Of a stretch of 64,000 nt of DNA, positions 1 through 12,349 are shown one piece after another. The stretch covers positions 218,033,350-218,097,349 of the forward strand of contig CM037877.1 of assembly GCA_021292165.1 (NCBI GenBank), in the 5' to 3' direction. A program made the translations under genes and the position numbers. This DNA is from Shinisaurus crocodilurus (Eukaryota > Chordata > Lepidosauria > Squamata > Shinisauridae). The notes beneath the pieces are model-generated. The model was not told the DNA's origin and did no database searches. It worked only from the letters and a program-made list of their open reading frames with translations. Within the stretch, counting starts at the first letter, position 1; every line of letters begins with the position of its first letter.

Positions 1-361
1 AGTACAGTACTAATAATCAAGATATGGTTCACTACAGTGTAAATTGCCATACAGAATAGATCCCCACACACAACTGAAGCCCATACGGTGGCACATCAGT
101 GTTTCCAGTGTACCAGTTCTACTCTATATTTGGGCTCTTATAAGAATCCATACAGCTCAGTCATAATGGCTGTTCTCCCTTCATGTGGCAAGGGCATCAC
201 AGCAATATTTTATTCTACTAAAGGAGAAATTTAAAATAGGCAACCTACACAGCATGACAAAAAAAACACACATAATGAACATGGATTATGAATGGCTGTG
301 TGTTTATGAAATGGGATGGAGGAGTGAACCTTTGATATTACTGGAACTTGTTTACTCATTT
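1..361. other. Unassigned non-coding sequence
   Basis: No coding frame, RNA gene or recognisable repeat was seen. The sequence is A+T-rich. Confidence 0.6.
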
Positions 362-505
362 TAAGAACATGAGAAAAGCTATGCTGGATTAGGACAAAGG
401 CCTACTAGCACAGCATTCTTTTCTCACAGTGGCCAACCAGATGCCTATGGGAAGCCCACAAGCAGGACAAGGTGGCAATAGCACCCTCAGCAACTTGTTT
501 CAGCA
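362..505 (-). mobile_element. CR1/L3-like LINE 3' tail, antisense
   Basis: Read on the minus strand, this matches the tail seen in the sense direction at 42.4-42.66 kb: a block ending with words like 'gttggccactgtgag' and a terminal 'cttatgttctt'-type repeat. Only the untranslated 3' end is present. The copy is diverged. Family naming is from recall of amniote CR1/L3 tails. Confidence 0.55.
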
Positions 506-1698
506 AACCTTTGAACATGAACATAAATAAAATAGCATAGTGAGTTCAGGATTGTTGTCCCACCATGGGATTATGTAGCAGACCTTCTAAATTAACTGTG
601 TCATAGTCCAGGAGTTGACCTTGGAAACTTCTGCTTTGCAGGAACAGTTCTGGGAAATCAAGAACCCCAAGAATAGTGACCATGCTTTTTCCATGTATCC
701 ATACCTTGGAATGTCTTCCTTCCAATGTCTTTATTAGCATTGACTCCTCTCCAGAAACTCCATCAGTTCCTGGCATCCTATCATCATTCTCATGTCACCT
801 ACAGAAGTGGCAGTAAACAGATCAGGTGTTTTACGAGTGTATGCCTCAGAAGTGGAGCACTGACCTTTAACTGATGGATAGTCTTCTCTGGAGAGATGAG
901 GACAAGACCATACACTTCCCTGCAGGAGTATTTCAATCCTCAGCAGACTTCTGGCCAGAGCTGGAGCAAATCACTTAGAGCTAAACTAAGCATGATGTGG
1001 GAGATTTGAGATCAGATTTCCCAATACCCTTTTCTTTGCTTAAAACCAGCCTTGGGATGTATGCTGGGGAGGGAGGTTAACCCTTCGCCCAGCACCATAT
1101 CCTCAGTTTAAATTGCCTCCCACCAAAGTTACAGTACTATTGTCCACAAAGGGGGGGGATGGGTATCACATTCAGCTATTAGCTGCTTGGGGGGGTGGAA
1201 TTTGCAGGGGCAAATGGTATTGTCAGAACCTGGCTTCCTGGAGTCAAGGCAAGAGTCCCAATAAAAGCTTTTATTGCAGCAATTCCAGTAATTAATTATC
1301 ACCCTTGATAGTCACAATAAAGATCCACAGGGACCGATTACAGCAAAGTCCCAGGCAAAAGTCATTTCAGGAACATCATGACACAAAGATGCAATCACCC
1401 AAAGTGCAGCACACAGAATAAGTCCCATTACGTTCACAGCTCCAAAGAAGGCAGAATGGTGGATGGAGGCAGAGTTGCCAGGAATGCTAAGGTAATGTCC
1501 GTTGCGCTGCCTCTTGTTCCTACAGCTATTCTTGTACTTTCTGCATTGCTGCTACAAGGAGTTCATAGGACAGCTACTTTGTTATGTCAGCATTGGCCCT
1601 TACATAGCACCTGCCACACTGCATTGCAATCATAGTAATGGTCCTTGCATTTTTAAATTTCAAGTCACTTGGAGGGTTTATGAAAGTTTAGTCTATCA
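506..1698. other. Unassigned non-coding sequence
   Basis: Nothing recognisable apart from short G runs near 1152 and 1190. Open frames here are short and show no domain or motif. Confidence 0.55.
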
Positions 1699-1792
1699 CA
1701 GTGTTCTCCAACCTTGGGTCCCCATAGCTGGCTGGGACATGATGGGAGTTGTAGGCCAAATACATCTGGGGACCCATGGTTGGAGAACACTT
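1699..1792. mobile_element. Short hAT-type element (MITE) with 8-bp target duplication
   Basis: About 94 bp with inverted ends, cagtgttctccaacc at the left and its near-complement at the right. Flanking octamers gtctatca (1691-1698) and gtttatca (1793-1800) match at 7 of 8 positions, as expected for hAT insertion. The same family occurs at 38.27 kb. It has no coding capacity. Confidence 0.75.
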
Positions 1793-1800
1793 GTTTATCA

Positions 1801-3049
1801 TAATCCTATGCTCTTATAAATGTCCTCTTTTGGATCCACCGCTGTGCTGACCACAGGTGGAGACAGGATACAAGGTGAGAGGAACCATTTCCCTGATGAA
1901 GGCAAGCTATTTTGAAGGATCCTCATGCAAACCAGGAAGGCGATACACGTACACACGGTTTGATATGCACGAGGAAGCGTTATACTCTCTAAGCAACTAT
2001 TACTGCTGCAATGAAAGAAGAGGAAAATAACAGAAAGATAAGGATGTATGCAAATTTCATTTCCTAGGGAATTTCTCAAAAGTATTAAATATATAAATGA
2101 TCTATGAGAGCAGTTGCAAACTGAATGGCTGGCTTATGGAACTGCAGCAGGTTTATAGGTTATGGAGGGGGGGGGGTTAGTCGATCTCATTCTGCTCCTG
2201 CCCAAAGAAGTCCTTTAAACTGCAGACATTCCCGTCTCAAAATGAACAAATCAGTGACTGGAATAAGATGTATTTCTCGAGCTTGGGCATGGACTGAAAA
2301 TATTTGACTTGACTTTCAGAAAGAAAATGGCAAAGCAATAATAACCATTTGTAAGTGTCGGTTGTCTCAAAGCGTGACTCTGCTTTCACTTTATATGAAA
2401 TCAAAATCTTACAGGATGAAATAGAAAAAGAAACAGGAAGAATAAAAGTTATGCAGTAAAGGTGTAATGTGTAGTTTGGCCCTTTCTATCAACACAGTGA
2501 TTCTAGGACCTGGGGAGGAACAAAGAGAAGAGCAGGAGGGATGTTTGTGGAGGGAGCATAGATAGACAAGGCTGCTGGAGAACAAGATAACAGATAAAAG
2601 GAAAGAGTCAATAGTGAAAATGCTTAGCACATCCTGAGGCTGTCAATCATACGATTAAAAACAACACCTGTCTCACAGCAGAAGTGGCTAAAGATGCATC
2701 CAAAATGGAAGATTCTCATGCTTTTAGTCCATGCAATGATGCATAACTGCAAGTGCAGGAAGCCAACCTGGGGGGGGGGGGATATTTCTTGCACTAGCAT
2801 CAAGCCTTACTGTGTGCTGGCTACTGCATCCATACAGAACCCAGTATTCCCCATTTCTACTGCAGCATTAGGTGGATGCAGTCTGTGAACTGATGTCATG
2901 TGCCTTGTGGGACTTAGCTCTGTATGTTTACAAATATCCAAGAGATGAAAATAAATCCATGTGGAATGCTTTTTCTGAGGTAGACAGATGTCTATTGGGT
3001 CTTCTGCATCCCAGCCTGGAGAAAATGGAATCTGTGCTATTTATTCATG
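1801..3049. other. Unassigned non-coding sequence
   Basis: Contains homopolymer G runs at about 2166-2175 and 2771-2780. No gene or clear repeat was seen. Confidence 0.5.
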
Positions 3050-3183
3050 TAAAATGTTTATACGTTACCTTTGATTATAATAAAATGTATTTTATTCTGT
3101 TTTTATCTTGTGTTTTTATCTGTGTACATTGCCCAGGGTGGCCGGTTGCCAGCCAGATGGGCGATAAATAAATATTAATAAAT
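3050..3183 (+). mobile_element. L2-type LINE or SINE 3' tail
   Basis: A T-rich stretch is followed by 'gtacattgcccagggtggccg' type sequence and a 'gataaataaat' terminus, which runs directly into a GAA microsatellite. The same terminal block is found in antisense at 41.45 kb. Only the 3' end is present, so the parent could be a LINE or a SINE that shares the tail. Confidence 0.6.
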
Positions 3184-3248
3184 GAAGAAGAAGAAGAAGA
3201 AGAAGAAGAAGAAGAAGAAGAAGAAGAAGAAGAAGAAGAAGAAGAAGA
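3184..3248. repeat. (GAA)n microsatellite
   Basis: About 21 uninterrupted GAA units seeded at the 3' end of the preceding retroelement tail. One strand is purely purine, a sequence type that can form triplex DNA. Confidence 0.95.
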
Positions 3249-3249
3249 G

Positions 3250-3575
3250 ATTCCAGGGCAGTGTACAAGATTTGTTAAACCAACAATTAAAATTCAGGTA
3301 AAAATCCACAATAAAACAGAAAAATCTAACAAAGCTAGGCATTAAAATCAGCAATTGTTTAGTTAAACAAATATGTTTTTCACAGGTGCTAAAACACCAT
3401 CAGACTTGGTGCTGTGGGGGATTTCCAAAGGTGGAGCACCACAACCAAAAAGGCCCTCCACCTGGTTCCCATCAGATGTACATGCCAAGGTGATGGAACA
3501 CCCAGGAGGTCCTGATCTGTAGGTCTCATTGAACAGGCAGGTTGATATTAGGAGGAAGTTGGAAGAGTTTCTTGG
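3250..3575 (-). mobile_element. L2-type LINE 3' region, antisense
   Basis: The antisense reading holds a decayed LINE-like carboxyl-terminal frame and then a 'gtacactgccctggaatc' tail. The arrangement resembles the antisense fragments at 9.3, 13.6 and 41.45 kb. It is diverged with many stops. Confidence 0.45.
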
Positions 3576-4404
3576 TTTCCTTAAAATATAGTCATAGCCT
3601 TTCTTACCTTGAGGAAGAAAAGGGCTGGAAAATATGGCCAGGCATCAGCTGAGGCCCTTGCAAGTGACAGTGCCCATCTGAAAATCTCTGATGAAAATTA
3701 GTGGAGATTTTTTCCTCTAGGTTGTACTGGCAAACTGAACTTGCCTAGGACAAAACAGATAATCTCTTCTCTGTGGGTTTCCATTCTCCTTTGTACAAAG
3801 CAATTTCTCTCAACTCTGAAGGAACTGAAGATACATTGGTGGCACATGATGCATGATTATCCTAAGCATTTATTTGCAAAACTTCTTTTTATAGCATTTC
3901 TCCAGGCAAAAGGCCAAGTTTAATGTCCAGCTGCATTAAGCTGCATTCTGGGATCTCTGCAGTGCAGAAACCTAAGCTCTAAATTGTTGATCTCTCCAAG
4001 GAACTCGCAAGGAGGGCCACGGAGCACATATATACAGCTATTTCCTGTAATCTGATGTGAAGGAGAGTTCAAATGTATTAAAAGAATGTTTTGTGCTGAC
4101 TAGTGGATACTTTGATCTGGTACTAAGAATGGAAGAATCCCTGATACAATTATATTTGCCATAGTTGTGCTTATTAAACACTCAAGTGCTTACAACTATT
4201 CCTCAGGTAACAGCAACATAACACCGTTCATTGGCTTGTATGTGGGCCTGTGAGGATTATGAAAAAAATAATGATCCTGTTCTAGACATTTGTAGTTTGG
4301 ACATCATATATTCCACTGCAGTCAAGGAGAATTAGAGTTAGTCAGACATGTTCCTTCTTGGAAATACTGCATGCATAAGCGGGCAGCATCTATGTGCTCT
4401 TCAT
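3576..4404. other. Unassigned non-coding sequence
   Basis: No gene, RNA or repeat was recognised. The segment is A+T-rich. Confidence 0.5.
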
Positions 4405-4885
4405 AGGGATAGGCAAATCTGTCAATTTCATTTTCTCTCAGTTTCACATTTTTCCAATCTGAAGTTCCATTTGTCACAAACTTTGAGAATGTTTCCAGTC
4501 TTAAATTTGTATCATTCTGAATTTTGAGAAAAAGTTTTGCCTGAAAATTCATATGCATTTTTGTAAACATTTCTTCTAATACAGGCCATTTTGTACACAA
4601 TTTTGCATCATATACATATTTTTGCAAGCAATTTTCCCTAATCTAATGCATTTTAATGTTATTTTCATTAATACAGTATATGCATTTTTGTGTGAACTTT
4701 TCCCTATTATGCAAATTTCTGTATGCATTGTTTTGATTGGAGAACTCCACAGCAAAATTCGGGAAAGTGTGAATTTTGAAGGATAGCTGAGTTTTGGTTT
4801 GCATATTGGCTTGAAAGTGTGAAATTGGGTAGGCTCACATTAAAATGCACACTGAATGAATTTCTCCCCCCATAGGGATACACGA
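4405..4885. mobile_element. Putative non-autonomous DNA transposon with internal minisatellite-like core
   Basis: The left edge carries 'agggataggcaaatctg' and the right edge 'ttctccccccataggg', roughly inverted ends. The core repeats words such as tatgcattttt and tacacaatttt with about 30-nt spacing. A related copy lies at 25.74-26.18 kb with the same right-hand region. No target duplication could be defined, so borders are approximate. Confidence 0.45.
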
Positions 4886-5303
4886 ATGAGCAATGTCTGA
4901 GGTCACCAGGATTCTCCAAACATTGACTCACCGTTCGTCTCATGCCCAATTCCTGTTTGCGTTTGCGATCGCTGCTCGCTCTGTGTGAACGGGGAATTTT
5001 CACAAATCGAGCAATGATCGAACGGGAGATTTGCTCATATCTCCCCAAATTTCCTCCATTGGCTAAAGTGGGGCTGGCAAAATCGAACTGGGAATTGGGA
5101 ATGAGATGAACACATGCATGCGTTTCACAGTTTGTGAATATTTTGGGCAGACAAGTGCTTCAAACGGGACATGTTTTGTGAGAAATGTTAGAATTAATAT
5201 TTGTAACAAAGTAGATACCCATTGAAGAGAACCAATTCAAATGACCCATAATTAATACAAAGTCCTTTGGGTTCCTGCAATTGTCAATAAAATTCTCCAT
5301 GAC

Positions 5304-5308
<5 letters not shown>

Positions 5309-5346
<38 letters not shown>

Positions 5347-5348
5347 AC
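5309..5348. repeat. (CA)n microsatellite
   Basis: Dinucleotide CA run of about 17 units ending in a single interruption. Confidence 0.95.
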
Positions 5349-5667
5349 TAGCCAACAGAACTAGCCATCTCTCTGATGCTATGTGTCTGGGCAGTGATAA
5401 AAACACCACCTCCTCACTGTTTTGGATTGCTTCAGGGATGGAATGTGGGTTCAACTCTGCATGCCACCCCAAATCAAAATCTTCCAATACAGTGATGGCT
5501 TTCTTTCTAGCGATCTTCCCATCCCTTGCTATATCAAAGGGCTTCAAAAATATGAAGGGAGACCCAGCCATGCTAAGCTACTACTATGCACATGTTAAAG
5601 TGAACTGCGGAAGTCATTCCCATTTCTGCAATCTACTCTAGAGTTCTGGCAAAACAGAATGATTTCA

Positions 5668-5669
<2 letters not shown>

Positions 5670-5707
<38 letters not shown>
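5670..5707. repeat. (CT)n microsatellite
   Basis: Pure CT run of about 19 units. Confidence 0.95.
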
Positions 5708-5710
<3 letters not shown>

Positions 5711-6439
5711 ATGCCTTCGAGCAGAACTGGGCAGCTCTGCCCACACCTAAGTTAGCCCTAGAAGAGGTATATTTTGGATTGTAATGCAGTCACACTTCCC
5801 TGGAGTCTAGCAGTGAACCTTTTAACACCCATTCGCCAGAAAGCTTTTCTGCTTCCTTGCTTAATCAACCCATCCGTTAAGTGAATACACTCCAATGTAA
5901 AGCAATCCCAGGGAGAATCAAGACTAGAAATGCTACCATGAAGCTATTCCCCAGACACAACAGGTGTCTTCTGCTTCCGAGTTTTCCTCTGCAGTGTGGC
6001 AGAGCTGGGAGATAGGGATGATGCTCAGGGGAGCAAGAAATCTCTACTCATCCACATTCCAACAATGCTAGAATGCTGAGGGAGGATAATTATAATGGCA
6101 TTCCGCACCACTGCCTTAAAGTGCACAGTAGGCCTGAGGATAAGAGTGTCTCTCTCTAATGGGATGACAGAGCTTGCTGTTGACAAAGGCCCCAGTGAGA
6201 TAACAAACAAACCAGTCCCTTTATAATTGCCAGGCTTGTGTGAACAGAAAATTGCCCCCGCCAATTCAATTTACCACTCTTTGTGTTTGTGACTGGGCAT
6301 GTTTGAAACAAACTGCTATTATAAGACCTTTTGGCTGCCAGATTTAGATTTCTTTGGATCAGAGCCCTTCTGATGGAGGCATCGGTAATGCTGCATAGGG
6401 GGGTGTTAATTAGCAGCAGAAGCTAGCTGTCCCCAAGGA

Positions 6440-6546
6440 AATCATAGATCATAGAGTTGGAAAGAGCCTACAAGGCTATCCTTGTATATGATTCCCTGCT
6501 TGCTTATATACGATTCCTTGCTTGTATATGATTCCCTGCTTGCTTA
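6440..6546 (-). repeat. CR1/SINE tail fragment followed by a short tandem repeat
   Basis: 'catagatcatagagttgg' followed by 'gcctacaaggctatc' is the antisense of the CR1-type 3' terminus also found on the 5S-headed SINEs. It runs into roughly two and a half copies of a unit containing gtatatgattccctgcttg. Confidence 0.6.
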
Positions 6547-7030
6547 TGCTAAGAGTGCCCTGTCCTCTACCAGAAACACACACACAGAATACACACTGTG
6601 ATCTCAGCTCTCATTCAGAATAAAATGCATATACTCATGCAGCCAGATCATTGCTCACCTAAGTCATATTTTCTCATTGGCCTGCCTGTAGCCATATAAT
6701 TTCTGGGCTGGATTGGATTTTGCTTAATCCCATAATAACCCAGAGAATGTTCTGAGGGCACATGATGCTATTCATTGCCAAAGTTAAGCAGATCTCAGCT
6801 CGCTGCATGGCTGCCTAGGGAAACCACGAAGGAAGAGCAGGATGTATGTGCAATAATGAACAAATAAGGTACTCTAACAAATAGTAATATAGAAAAATAT
6901 AGAATAATAATAAGAAAGATACATTATCAAACTTCTGGCTTCTTTTTAATTGAGTCAGCGCTCACACATAGCACATCTAGGAGTAGTCAAGGTTCAAAAG
7001 GTTCCTTTTTTAAAAAAATAAATATCTTAA
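6547..7030. other. Unassigned non-coding sequence
   Basis: A+T-rich sequence with no feature recognised. Confidence 0.5.
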
Positions 7031-7135
7031 AGCAACCTTTCCCAACCTGGTGCCCACCAGATGTGTTGAGCTGCAATTCCCAGCCAATATGGCCAACAGT
7101 CATGCTGACTAAGAATGCTGGGAGTTGCAGTTCAA
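7031..7135. mobile_element. hAT-type MITE, truncated on the right
   Basis: Starts with 'cctttcccaacctggtgccc' and contains 'gctgggagttgcag', as in the hAT elements at 43.39 and 48.39 kb, but its right terminus is missing where CR1 sequence begins. Confidence 0.55.
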
Positions 7136-7706
7136 CTCACAAACTGAATATGAGCCAGCAATGTGATGTGGCTGCAAAGAAGGCAAATGCTATTTTGGGC
7201 TGCATTAATAGAAGTATAGCTTCCAAATTGCGTGAAGTACTAATTCCCCTTTACTCAGCACTGGTTAGGCCTCATCTTGAGTACTGCATCCAGTTCTGGG
7301 CACCACACTTTAAGAAAGACGTAGACAAACTGGAGAGGGTTCAGAGGAGGGCAACAAGGATGATAAAGGGACTTGAAACAAGGCCCTATGAGGAGAGACT
7401 GAAAGAACTGGGCATGTTTAGCCTTCAGAAGAGGAGACTGGGGGGAGATATGATAGCACTCTTCCAGTACTTAAAGGGTTGTCACACAGAGGAGGGCCAG
7501 GATCTCTTCTCGATCATCCCAGTTTGCAAGACACAGAATAATGGGCTCAAGTTACAGGAACCCAGATTCCACCTAAACATCAGGAAAGATTTCCTGACTG
7601 TCAGAGCAATAAGACAATGGAACCAACTACCTAGGGAGGTGGTGGGCTCTCCCACTCTGGAGGCATCCAAGGTGCAGCTGGACAGCCATCTGTCAGGGAT
7701 GCTTTG
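7136..7706 (+). mobile_element. CR1 LINE fragment: carboxyl-terminal part of the reverse transcriptase ORF
   Basis: A frame of about 190 codons has the residues typical of the region after the catalytic palm and thumb of CR1 ORF2, including RPHLEYCIQFWAP, ERLKELGMFSLQKRR and IRQWNQLPREV. In autonomous CR1 elements this polyprotein copies the element into DNA. Here the endonuclease and the catalytic reverse-transcriptase core are absent, so the copy is inactive, a 5' truncation typical of the family. The CR1 3' tail is also missing. It stops at the LDSHLSGML end, unlike the minus-strand relative at 58.3-59.0 kb, which keeps its tail. The upstream methionine and the first codons belong to the preceding hAT fragment, not to CR1. 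Confidence 0.9.
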
Positions 7707-8018
7707 AATTGTTTAACAGTATCAACAACAAAATAAGTCCTTTCCTCTGCCCTAAATTATATTGCTAAAATTAAAGGAGTCTCGGGGTAACCAGGAGTGG
7801 ATTTCTCTGTAGAGGAACTATGAGCTCCATTCAGTGCTGGTACTCAAAAGAAATTCATGGGCTCAGAATAATTCATTGTAAGAGTGTGGCTTTTGCTCCA
7901 GGCTCCAGTCAGTGGATCTTGGGATTGTAGTAAAAATGGAAAGGGCAGAAAAGTAGACTCCACAAGCCTGAAGTCTCCCCCCCCCCCATTTTAGTCCATC
8001 TAACTCATTATCCTCTTT
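7707..8018. other. Unassigned non-coding sequence
   Basis: Nothing recognisable apart from a C run at about 7977-7987. Confidence 0.5.
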
Positions 8019-8120
8019 CTAATAGTGGCCAGCCAGATGCATCCAGAAAGGCCATGAGTAGGGCATGAAGGAAGTATCTCTCCAGCTGTCTGCTTGTGCC
8101 CAAAATATAGTATTCAAATT
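8019..8120 (-). mobile_element. CR1/L3-like tail fragment, antisense
   Basis: 'agtggccagccagatgcatc' and nearby words match the same antisense tail seen at 0.36-0.5 kb. It is short and diverged. Confidence 0.45.
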
Positions 8121-8690
8121 TCAAAGGACTATTTGCATGCAGCATTGTTGATTTTCATTCCTCCTTCACAACGGATATGGGTATCAAAACTGTTGAAATA
8201 ATTTTGGCTCTAATTTTCTTTGCTTTAGTAAACAAATAGGTGAATATAACCAGACACCATGCCAAAATGACAGTTTTAGAAACCGAAACTGTTTCTGCAG
8301 CAAACTGAAATGCAGCAAGTGGAAGAATGTGACCAAGTCTAATTCCAATATGATATCAAATAATGGACACAGTGGTGCTCTCTACTTCTGCCTCCTTTGC
8401 TACCAACCATTAGTGGTCCAGAAGCTGTTCTTTTTACATGGTTGCACAGTTGCATGATCATTGTATTTGTTTGGTTCCCTGGCTTGGTTCACCCCAGTCT
8501 CCTCAACATAAATCTATTCTGAATTATTTATAGACTTGTTTGTGGTTTGCCACTGGCACACATTCTAGATATGATGTGAAACCATTGGTGTAGTTTGATC
8601 CTAGGTGGTTCCCTCCCTTTTCCTCATTGTACCTATTGATATCACTCTTTTTATTTTGCTTATTTGTTTTTTAATTTAAAGTTTCTTTTT
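8121..8690. other. Unassigned non-coding sequence
   Basis: No feature recognised. Confidence 0.5.
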
Positions 8691-8810
8691 TTAAATTTAA
8701 AGCACTTTTTCAGCTGGAAAGGCTCACAGAGCAGGTTACAGATCAATAATAAATTTTAAAAATATGGTCCCTGTCCTCAAGCTTGCAATCTAAGAGACAC
8801 AACACAAAAG
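8691..8810 (-). mobile_element. LINE-type 3' fragment, antisense
   Basis: 'caggttacagatcaataata' followed by 'tggtccctgtcctcaagctt' resembles the fragment at 29.97-30.05 kb (tagtccctgccctcaaact). Both look like antisense 3' ends of one LINE or SINE family. Confidence 0.4.
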
Positions 8811-9284
8811 GAAAAAGTGATGGGGAAGGAAGAGGAAAACAAGCAAGCCATAATGTTACAATGTTCTTATTATGTGGTTTGAAATACAAATTTATTCAGC
8901 TCAGAATACTGTATTTTATTTCTTTATTTCTTTTTTTGTGGCCTGTTTATCATGATTGTGAATACAAGTTCTTTTATTTCCAGGACTATCAGACATTTCC
9001 AGCCACATGTGATTTCACTTCAGGTGAAGTTGATGGCTCCCTAGCTTGTAGGACAAAGTATTTTCTGATTAATAATGCTCTGTTTATTTCTGCTTTCTGA
9101 GATGGTGATAGTTCCCATAGAACTGCCAAATATCTTAATGTCCTGGGATCTAAGCTTTGACCCAAAGCCTCATCCTCTGAGGCTGGTATCTGAGCTACTC
9201 AGGACTTATTACCCATTCATTTAAACATTTCTAAACTGTCCTTCATCCTTGCTGATACCAGGGTGATGCACAAATGTTATTAGA
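8811..9284. other. Unassigned non-coding sequence
   Basis: No feature recognised; no credible exon. Confidence 0.5.
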
Positions 9285-9440
9285 ATAATACACAATACAT
9301 TTTTTTTAAAACAACAACAACAACAACAAACCCAATTAAATAAAACAGCAAATATACAGTTGAATGGGCAAAAATCAATGAGTTAAAATGCCTGGGTGAA
9401 CAACAAGGTTTTGAACTGGCTCTGAAATAGGCATGCACAT
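9285..9440 (-). mobile_element. L2-type LINE 3' region, antisense
   Basis: An A-rich start with CAA units is followed by 'gcctgggtgaacaacaaggt', comparable in position to 'gcctgaataaccaagttttt' in the antisense element at 41.6 kb. It is diverged. Confidence 0.45.
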
Positions 9441-10844
9441 ACGGTAGTCAATTCCTGTGATTGGTAAGCAATATAAGACCTCTGAACAGACTAGGCCTGG
9501 TATTAGGAGCCTGGCTTTCTTCCCTTGCTAGGTCAGCAGAGTTCACACTCGCAGAGATCCTCGGATGGAGAACACAGACTCCAGATGGGGTTCTTCTTGG
9601 CATGCCTGTCCACAGCCTCAATGTAGCCCCGACACCTAAAATGGTCTTCTTAATGGCTCTGAATTGACATCCTGTATTTTGTATAGTTACAGCTATACAC
9701 CTCTGAGTGGCAAAGAAAGCTGATTTTCTGAGCCATTGTTTAATCTTTTAATTTCTTGTTTGAGCAACTGGTTGCTGGAAACTGGTAATTCCCCTTTCCT
9801 AGATTCCCCCAGAGAAACAAAGGGATAGGATTGATGGTTCATAAACCAGAGGCAGTGGGGTAGACCTTCAATAAACATAGAGGTGAGTCCTTTATCCCTG
9901 GCCCAGTCTCTCGTCACTCCCCTCAACCCTATGGAGGAGGGGCTTAAATCTTTAGGAATCAAATGCCTCTCTTTTTCTACTTCAGCCACTTAATGGGGAG
10001 ATAAAAGATGTACAGATGAGCCTCAGCTCATACAGGCAAAACCGAACCATGGAGCAAACTTGGACTGAAGTTCAGCTTCTAAATTTATCTTTAAAATTAA
10101 GACTAAAGGTTTGTGCGTGGGGGTGCAGAATGGAAGGAATAAGCTATGTTTCTCTTTTGATCTCAGCCAGAAATCCTCTATGCGTTAGCACATTGCCCTC
10201 TTGGCCTGGCCTCTCTCAAAATTCTGTTTCCCTGCCTTGTGTAGCACAGTATTGATTTTTCATAGTGTGCAATGTTAAAAAAGGAGGAGGGGGGAAAGAA
10301 ACAGTCAATATTTGGCTAGACACTGTGATCCAGAGCCTGCAGAAGTCGATGCAAAGAGTCTGAATGACTCTGACAGAGTTTGGGCCTCAGTGGTCTCAGT
10401 CAAGTCAGTGTCTATGATAACTTGTGACTCCCACCTCATACACCTGGAAAGGGGAGGTTAAAAGAATCCAAGCGCAGAAAGAAAAAGGTTGCGGGAGGGC
10501 AAGCTGGATATTTTTTAAAGGGAAATAGAAGGTTGAATGGTATGGGTTGTTCAAAGACAGACACAATACAACCTAACGTTTTGATCAGAGAAATAGAGGC
10601 TTCTTCATGCTGAGTTTCCACTTAGCCAATAAATACTGTATCCCTGGTTGGCAACTACTTTCCTTGGAGGGCCACTTTGAAAAGAAAGTGAGGGGACAGT
10701 GGTGGGCCAGCATCTCAAAGCCTTCTCAAACTATGCTTGCCAGCAAGTTCTGTTGCCATGGATGCTACTTTGTCCATCCCTCGTTCACCTCTAGGTGGGC
10801 TCCAAGGCGTGGGTAGCAACCCTCAAGGGGGCTAGATCTGGCCC
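9441..10844. other. Unassigned non-coding sequence
   Basis: No gene recognised. The part from about 10630 to 10840 has words such as 'gagggccacttt' and 'ctagatctggccc' that recall hAT-type elements at 15.4 and 20.8 kb, but no clear ends were seen. Confidence 0.45.
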
Positions 10845-11480
10845 AGTGTCATGCCCCTACTGGAGGAATGAATCCTCAGATGAATAGCTAGTTCTTCCAA
10901 AGATGAAGAACACGACAGAATGCTCATGTCAGAAGACCAGGGGGAGCCAAGTCCCTTGGGGGAGATGGCCACAGGTCCATCTCCACAAGAGACCATGAAC
11001 TCTGCTTCTGAGGAAGAGGTTGAGTGACGCCCTAGCCCCTGAGAGAATTGTCATCTCGTGAGGCAGGCTAGAGGAGCTCCTGTTAGGAGGAGTGCCCATT
11101 TACAAAGGAAGGCTCCTCATGAGTAAAGGACTCCTCATACAGAAGCCTCTGATGTGATGCATGCAGCTGAGTTTTGGGTGGGGCTCTGGCAGTTCTGGCT
11201 ATATAGGCTTTCAGTTGGAACCTGCTAGCTGCTGGAACAATATTGTTACAGAACAGCCCCAAATTCTGCTGTTTTGGGAAGAAAGGGCTGGGGTTTTTTT
11301 TTAGTTTTTTTGTTGTTGTTCTTGGATAAGAGATGGGGGGAAAGTTCCATTAAGATACTGAGGCTTTGCATGTCCCATGTGAATCTGCAGACTTCTTGCA
11401 AACAACTTTCTGGCCAGACATTGTGCTCTGATTGCCTAATTCCTCGGTGTTAACACTTGCAGATTTCAGATCTTGCCTCA
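10845..11480 (+). other. Possible retroelement LTR-like segment
   Basis: Begins near 'tgtcatgcccctactgg' and holds a TATA-like 'gctatatagg' about 350 bp downstream, an arrangement seen in LTRs. No second copy, primer site or polypurine tract was found in the window, so this is only a suggestion. Confidence 0.2.
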
Positions 11481-12349
11481 GGATGAAAACCACAGAACTC
11501 CCTGCCATGAAATATTTCATGCTGATTTCTAATATTCCTGTTTAAGCCAGATGGAAGGAAAAATTAAGCATTCAACACCTTTTAATGCTGTGAGGTCCTA
11601 AAAGCCCAACATTGTGTAAGTGGACATGCATACATAACTCTTTTGTCACCTTTGTTTAAGACAACCACCAAAGGCAACCTGGCCATCTTGTTCACCTGGA
11701 CCTGTGATAGCTGGAGATATTTATGCAAAAATACTACCAATCAACTCCCACCCTTTCCTCACAACACAAAGGAAAACAGAAGCTGCCTTCTTTCTTCCCT
11801 CAATGTCTGACACCTAATAATCCATTTGCCAACATCTGATGAGCAATCTCAGAGGAAGAATTTGTTTTGTTTTATTTTAATTACTAAATCAGGAGAGGAG
11901 ATAAAGAAGATGGCTTTTAGAGGGGGAGAGGGGGAAAGGATTTGTTCCATCCAAGAAGGACCCTCACACTTTCTGCTCAGAAGAGCAACCCCCACTTTCC
12001 TCCTCTCTGACCCCCCCTTCTTTTCCAGAGAAGGAGCTCAACAGAGCTTCCTATCATTTCACAAGTCAGCAGATATGAAAAGGTAAATCTTTGCATTACC
12101 TTCTATTTTTCTTCTAAGTGGTCCATACCCCAATTCTCTTTTCCTCCCTTTTTCCTAATATTTTCCCCCCATTTATTACGGTCATAAGACCAGCAAATTT
12201 TTTCCTAATATTTCACCATTCCAAACTCCAAAAAACCTTGGTTGCTCTTTTATGCCTCTCTATCCACTTTCTTTCAAAACACCTGCATTTGCTCTAACCC
12301 CCTCTTCCAAAACTCTCTCACAATCTCCCAAAACAGTCTGTTTCTCCCC
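11481..12349. other. Unassigned non-coding sequence
   Basis: No feature recognised. Includes polypyrimidine-rich DNA after 12000. Confidence 0.5.

Larger units (their letters stand above)
4886..6439. other. Unassigned non-coding sequence with two microsatellites
   Basis: Holds a CA tract at 5309-5348 and a CT tract at 5670-5707. Open frames spanning the CA tract are artefacts of the repeat. No gene was recognised. Confidence 0.5.

Noticed and set aside
3184..3248. CRISPR-like or other regular array
   Set aside because: Perfect trinucleotide microsatellite without spacers; the other tandem tracts are likewise simple repeats.
5381..5641. 86-codon plus-strand open frame near a CA tract
   Set aside because: Overlaps an equally long antisense frame that includes the microsatellite; no motif.
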